DNA from: Nemertoderma westbladi | Taxonomy: Eukaryota; Xenacoelomorpha; Nemertodermatida; Nemertodermatidae | Length of the DNA: 22,102 bases | Direction of reading: 5' to 3' | Assembly (NCBI GenBank): GCA_032718475.1 | Contig: JAUCBJ010005160.1 | Coordinates: 1 to 22,102, forward strand | Shown: positions 18,077 to 22,102 of the stretch, piece after piece | Layout: the number at the start of each line of letters is the position of its first letter | How positions within the stretch are numbered: position 1 is the stretch's first letter | The notes under the pieces: model-generated | Told to the model about the DNA's origin: nothing | The model's database searches: none | The model's input: the letters and a program-made list of their open reading frames with translations, nothing else | Made by a program: the position numbers and the translations under genes

Positions 18077-19729
18077 TTGCGACACCCACCCTGTGGAATG
18101 GCAAACCAGGGTGTGGTATTTGCCCCGAGAGCTGACTCGGCAAAAAAGCACCCCCCAACCCCCACTATGGATTACATTAGCAATGCGGAGGTCCGGCCAC
18201 TAGAGGCCAGTGGAATTACCGGACACAATCGGCCTCACAGGCGTCAGTTAACTCCTGACCGGCTGCCTGTCTCACCCCCTACTGGAGGCAGAGCAGCCAA
18301 GAATTCTTTGAGTCCCTTTCCTGATGACCTTTCTGGCCCAAACCCTGGGTCACCAGGAAGGCCAGATTGTGATGGGGAGAGGGATTCTGGAGTTTGAGGT
18401 TACTCTCATGTTCCACCCCGACCAAAAAAGCCATTGGTGAATCTGAGGCAAGTCACAAGACTAGCCTCAGTAAACACCCTAACACTCGGGTCCCCAATGC
18501 GACAAGGTGAGCTGACTGCCTTGGCAGATAAGCTTTCTCTTAGCGCAGTGGGTGTTCAAGAGCACCGAATGCAGACTGGACAGACTGATGAGGTTCTGAT
18601 TAAGGACATGGGGGGCGGTTGGCGACTCGCCCTCGCGTCAGCAGATGATAGTGGCAATGGTGGAATTGGTCTATTGATGAATCCAACTGCACATGCAGCA
18701 TTGGACAAAATAGACCAAATCTCTAACCGCATCATCCGTTGCCACTTCTCATGTTCTGGAAGACTGGCTAAGAAGTTTCCTAAGGTGGTTCTGATTGTGT
18801 GCTACTCTCCAACTAGTGTTGCCCCTGTAGAGGAGGTCGAAAATTTCTACCACAATCTACAAGCAGCTACTGATGGAGTGGATCAGCATGCATTCTTAAC
18901 ATTCCTGGGAGACTTTAATGCAAGTCTGCATCAATCACCTACATCGCCCTGGGTCTATAGCAATAGTGTTAACCGAAATTCTGTCCATCTTCAGGATTTT
19001 ATCTCTGGAAATGGATTGTTTTCCGCTGGAACCTAGTTCAAGAAGCGAACTGGAAAGCTATGGACTCATAGTGGACCCAGTGGTCACAAGTCCCAGATAG
19101 ACCATATTCTGTTTCGTAGGAAATACAGGAGCTCTATACAAGACTGTAATGCATTTACACTTCGACCCTTCTCCAGTGATCACCGCCTTATTGTGGCCAA
19201 GGTAAGACTTAGTCTGCGTGCTAGCAGAACAACGAAATCTGCCTTGCCGCGGCATGACCCCCTGTTGCAACAGCCAAGTGTGAGATCCAGCTTCACACTA
19301 CAGCTGAGCAACAGGTATGAGGCTCTTGCCTCTGAGGCGGCAGATCACTGTGAGGGCTATACTGCCTTTACAGAAGCAGTTAAGTTAGCAGCTGCAGAAA
19401 CAGTTCCTGTATACCCTCGAAACAGGAAAAGGGTCCCCTGGACTGACAACAAAATTCAGAAGTGCCGAAATGACCTTCATAAGGCGCAGAAAGAGTCCCG
19501 ACTCAAACAGACTACAGCGGCCAAGAATGCAGTTAAGGCTGCATCTAGGTCCCTGAACAGGCAGTACTCTGCTAATCTACAGGAGCTAATAAACCAACAG
19601 GTTGATGCCATCAATGATGCTGACGACAGCAGGCAATCATCCCAGGCATGGAAATCGATCAATCTGCTTACTGGGCGGAAAAGCCAACCAACCACCAAGG
19701 TTAAGGCTGAATCACTTTCGGGATGTCCT
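18077..19729 (+). pseudogene. RTE endonuclease and linker, plus-strand copy
   Basis: One frame runs from about 18077 to the inversion junction with only two stops, TGA at 18395-18397 and TAG at 19034-19036. It encodes a Pro-rich leader, then the EEP endonuclease: ASVNTLTLGSP with the N-terminal Asn, AVGVQEHRM with the catalytic Glu, CYSPTS, LGDFNAS, KSQIDHIL and SSDHRLIVAKVRL. The linker includes PVYPRNRKRVPWTDNKIQK and AWKSINLLTGRK. It ends about where an RT domain would begin. This copy differs clearly in sequence from the minus-strand endonuclease at 19717-20150, so the two come from different RTE families. A 5'-complete, 3'-less fragment is unusual, because ordinary insertions lose the 5' end. 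Confidence 0.87.
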
Positions 19730-20433
19730 TAATAAGTCCAGCCAGTTCTTCAGAAAACTTGACTGCTTGTTCTGGCTCTGATGCATTGGTTGGACTGTAG
19801 TAACATATAACTGTTGTCTTGGGATTCCCATCAAATGTTGCGATCATAACCCTGGAATTTATAGATTCGATGTTGTTTAGGGTCTTAAGTGCAAATGGGC
19901 TTAGCAGAATTGCTACTCCACCAATTGATGCATTGGCCGAGTGTCTTACTGCTGGGCTTGTTACTAACGTCCATCCATCATTTCCAATGTCATTGTACTT
20001 CATGGCAGTGTCTTCATGACAATGTTCTTGGATGCAGATGATGTCGATGTTATATTCCATTGCCAGAGCGACCATGTCACCCTGTTTGCTCTGTGCTTTC
20101 AGCGTGCGTGCGTTCATTGTAGCAATCTTTAGTGTCTTTTTACATTTCAACAGGTTGGTTCTTCTTTCTTCTCTGTCTTATGTTCCAGTAGCCAATTTAT
20201 CGACCCCAGCCTGGTGTACCACTGAGGGACGCGGTCCTTGTTGACCCGGGCGACGACCGAGCCGGTATTTCTCCTGGAGGGTTCTCATACTCATATCTTT
20301 CAGTTGCGGGAGTAAACCGCTTGTGGTCGCAACTCCTACAAGCGTCTTCGCAGTAGGTCGCCGTTGGTTGATTACCTTCCGCCGACCTTGTCAGCATGTC
20401 TAGCCGTTGGTTGATTACCTTCCGCCTATCCAT
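19717..20433 (-). pseudogene. RTE endonuclease N-terminus, minus-strand copy
   Basis: A leader frame (20433-20197) with Cys/His-containing sequence (TATYCEDACRSCDHKRF) is followed in another frame by LKIATMNARTLKAQSKQGDM, IDIICIQEHCHEDTAMKYND with the catalytic Glu, ASIGGVAILLSPFALKTL and VICYYSPTNASE. It breaks off after LAGLIKDIPK at the junction with the plus-strand copy, before the GDFN motif. The leader contains a 43-bp direct duplication with CCGTTGGTTGATTACCTTCC at 20361 and 20404. This is the 5' end of the element whose 3' end lies at 16715, as the 21-bp target duplication indicates. Confidence 0.87.
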
Positions 20434-20925
20434 GGCCTACAGCCCTGCTGCCGACTGTAGGGGTCCATTTGTTACACCCTGAAACAAGTGTGCCTCCCGG
20501 GTTAGGTTACCTAACACTGGTAGAGGAGCATCCAGTATAGACAGGGCGGGGCTTGTATCATCTCTAATGCAGATGCGTATAAGCCTTTGCCTTCAATGGT
20601 GCCCTAGGCGCTATAGCCCTCAATGACTTATTTAGTTGACGGGGCTGAACCAACCCACTCTTGATCAACTAAATAATGAATATGCTATGCTTATCGGGCC
20701 TGCCCTACTGGGCCGACAGCTACAGGTAGTACCACATTACTGCCATAGTGGTAGCAGGATCTGGGGACCTGACCTGACCTGGTAGATTAGATTCAGTAAC
20801 AGTATTACTTTTTCAAAATACTATAATTGAATTTGTCCCACAGGATAAATTTTGCTATGAGTTTTCCTGTTCAGTGATTTAATTTCAATTGTTACTTTCC
20901 ACGGCTGACGGATCATAGACTGTCG

Positions 20926-21790
20926 ATCAGTCTGTTTGTCTGTCTGTCTGTGTGTCCGTTTGTCTGTCAAAAATTAGGGAAACATGATATCTAACAAAAT
21001 ATTTTGCTTTGGGGGTTTTCTCGGAAGGCGATTCCATTTCCAATGTCGATTTATGGGTTTGACGCCATCCTGCTTGTCTGAATTCGTGTTAGTCAGTCTG
21101 TCTGTCTGTCTGTGTGTCGGTTTGTCTGTCAAAAATTATGGAAACATGAAATCTAACAAAATGTTTTGCTTTTGGGTGAAATGAAATCACCGACCAAGAA
21201 AACCCCATAATTGTTTGTTAATTTGAGATATTTCTCAATTTTGACAGACAAGCAGACAGAAAGACCGACAGACAGACAGACGTACAAACATTAAATAATC
21301 AATCAAAAGTAAAAATCGATATCGGAAATGAAGTCACCGACCAAGAAAACCCCATAAATAAATTTATTTGTTAATTTGATTTAGTTCTCAATTTTTACAA
21401 ACAAACAGACAGACAGACAGAACGTCTAGATTTCTTCAAACTGAAAAAGTAAATTTTAACTGTAATTACCACCCAGTGACATTTTAAATGTTATCACCAC
21501 CCAGAAAAACCCCATAACACAATGGGGTTATACACATTTTGAATAGTTTGGGCGCTTCTTAAATTTTAACAGACAGACAGACATACCAAAAACAGACAGA
21601 CTGACTGACATGCAAACAATCGTCTATAATCGGTAAATAGTGAAAACCGACATCGTACAGTATTTGAAATCATCGGCAAATAAAAACCCAATAGCAAAAA
21701 AATGTAGGTGTTGGTGCTTTATTTATTTATTTGTTACATTTTTGACAGACAAACAGACAAGTATTCAGACAAACAGACAGAGTGACCTCC
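20926..21790. repeat. CTGT/ACAG tract modules at about 160-bp spacing, strand switch in the middle
   Basis: CTGT-rich tracts occur near 20930 and 21095, then ACAG-rich tracts near 21250, 21405, 21575 and 21750. The first two modules share a flank, CTGTCAAAAATTA then GAAACATGA, ATCTAACAAAAT and TTTTGCTTT. Later modules share TCACCGACCAAGAAAACCCC (near 21190 and 21333) and ATTTGTTAATTTGA. I see no gene. The remaining 21791-22102 is AT-rich sequence without recognised features. Confidence 0.8.
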
Positions 21791-22102
21791 AATAGAAATA
21801 ACAATTAAAAAATTGTCGCCTAAGGTCCATTCACTGATGTGTATCAGAATTCTGACGTATATACCTAATTTTTTAGAAGTCTGCTTTGAAATATCGTAAA
21901 AGTTTACATTTGAAAATCCCCCCAATTACAGAAAATTGGCGGGAACGTTTGAAACTCTCACAACTTGAAAGGCGTTTTTCTCAAAACTTTGTTAAAATTT
22001 GGTCATAAGACTACTAATTTTCAAAACTCAATATCTCAACACTTTATCGGATTTGAAATCTGTTTTCAGTGTTCGATTCAGCATAAAAATGTGTATTTGA
22101 AT

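Larger units (their letters stand above)
16715..20788 (-). mobile_element. Chimeric RTE-type LINE in a 21-bp target duplication
   Basis: A perfect 21-bp direct repeat starting AGATTCAGTAAC and ending GTATTACT lies at 16694-16714 and 20789-20809. The 5' end of a minus-strand RTE (CCAGGTCAGGTCAGGTCCCC on the minus strand) is at the right, and its 3' end with a TAG/AGT trinucleotide tail is at the left. The centre, about 17681-19720, is the first 2 kb of another RTE in plus orientation, starting with the related GGTCAGGTCAGGTATTC. From 17681 to 18076 that copy shows only leader sequence. The minus element has lost its endonuclease C-terminus, linker and catalytic RT core. RTE identity comes from the endonuclease and C-terminal sequences described separately. 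Confidence 0.82.

Overview
This window looks like nuclear DNA from an animal, probably an invertebrate. It has split protein-coding exons with GT-AG introns, AT-rich introns, CR1/L2-like and RTE-like non-LTR retrotransposons, hAT, Harbinger-type and Mutator-like non-autonomous DNA elements, and large minisatellite arrays. I see no bacterial gene structure, rRNA, tRNA or CRISPR array. I cannot place the species more closely.

The one host gene I can support lies on the minus strand. Four coding exons (15398-15233, 3451-3294, 3040-2909, 2707-2539) have intact reading frames, AG/GT-type borders and matching phases at all three junctions. They encode the start of a DZF domain preceded by a Tyr/Arg/Pro-rich segment, which points to a ZFR-type zinc-finger RNA-binding protein rather than ILF3. 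The zinc-finger exons should lie beyond the right edge and the rest of the DZF domain beyond the left edge. Two short introns (201 and 253 nt) and one 11.8 kb intron separate the exons.

The 11.8 kb intron is best explained as an original intron of about 205 nt that received a roughly 3 kb LINE, with 7-bp direct repeats at 3647-3653 and 15223-15229. That LINE was then hit three times. A TIR element entered ORF1 (13726-15060), a hAT-type element with a perfect 8-bp duplication entered between ORF1 and ORF2 (10852-12210), and a TG...CA element of about 2 kb, probably a solo LTR, entered the endonuclease codons (4469-10271). The LTR contains a 3.7 kb foldback element with a 9-bp duplication (5633-9373). 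Its arms are inverted arrays of a 53-bp unit, and it holds a Harbinger-like MITE flanked by TAA (7782-8216). The order of events can be read from what interrupts what.

Left of the last visible exon, positions 1-2455 are two related G-rich minisatellites with 68-bp and 40-bp units. They sit in the next intron if the gene is intact. The 68-bp array shows a four-unit higher-order period.

Right of the first visible exon, the upstream intron holds a small MITE (16126-16254) and a chimeric RTE insertion (16715-20788) inside one 21-bp target duplication. The RTE's 5' and 3' ends are on the minus strand, but its middle has been replaced by the 5' half of a different RTE in opposite orientation. After it comes a region of CTGT/ACAG tracts spaced about 160 bp apart that switch strand once (20926-21790). 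None of the mobile elements appears able to encode a working enzyme.
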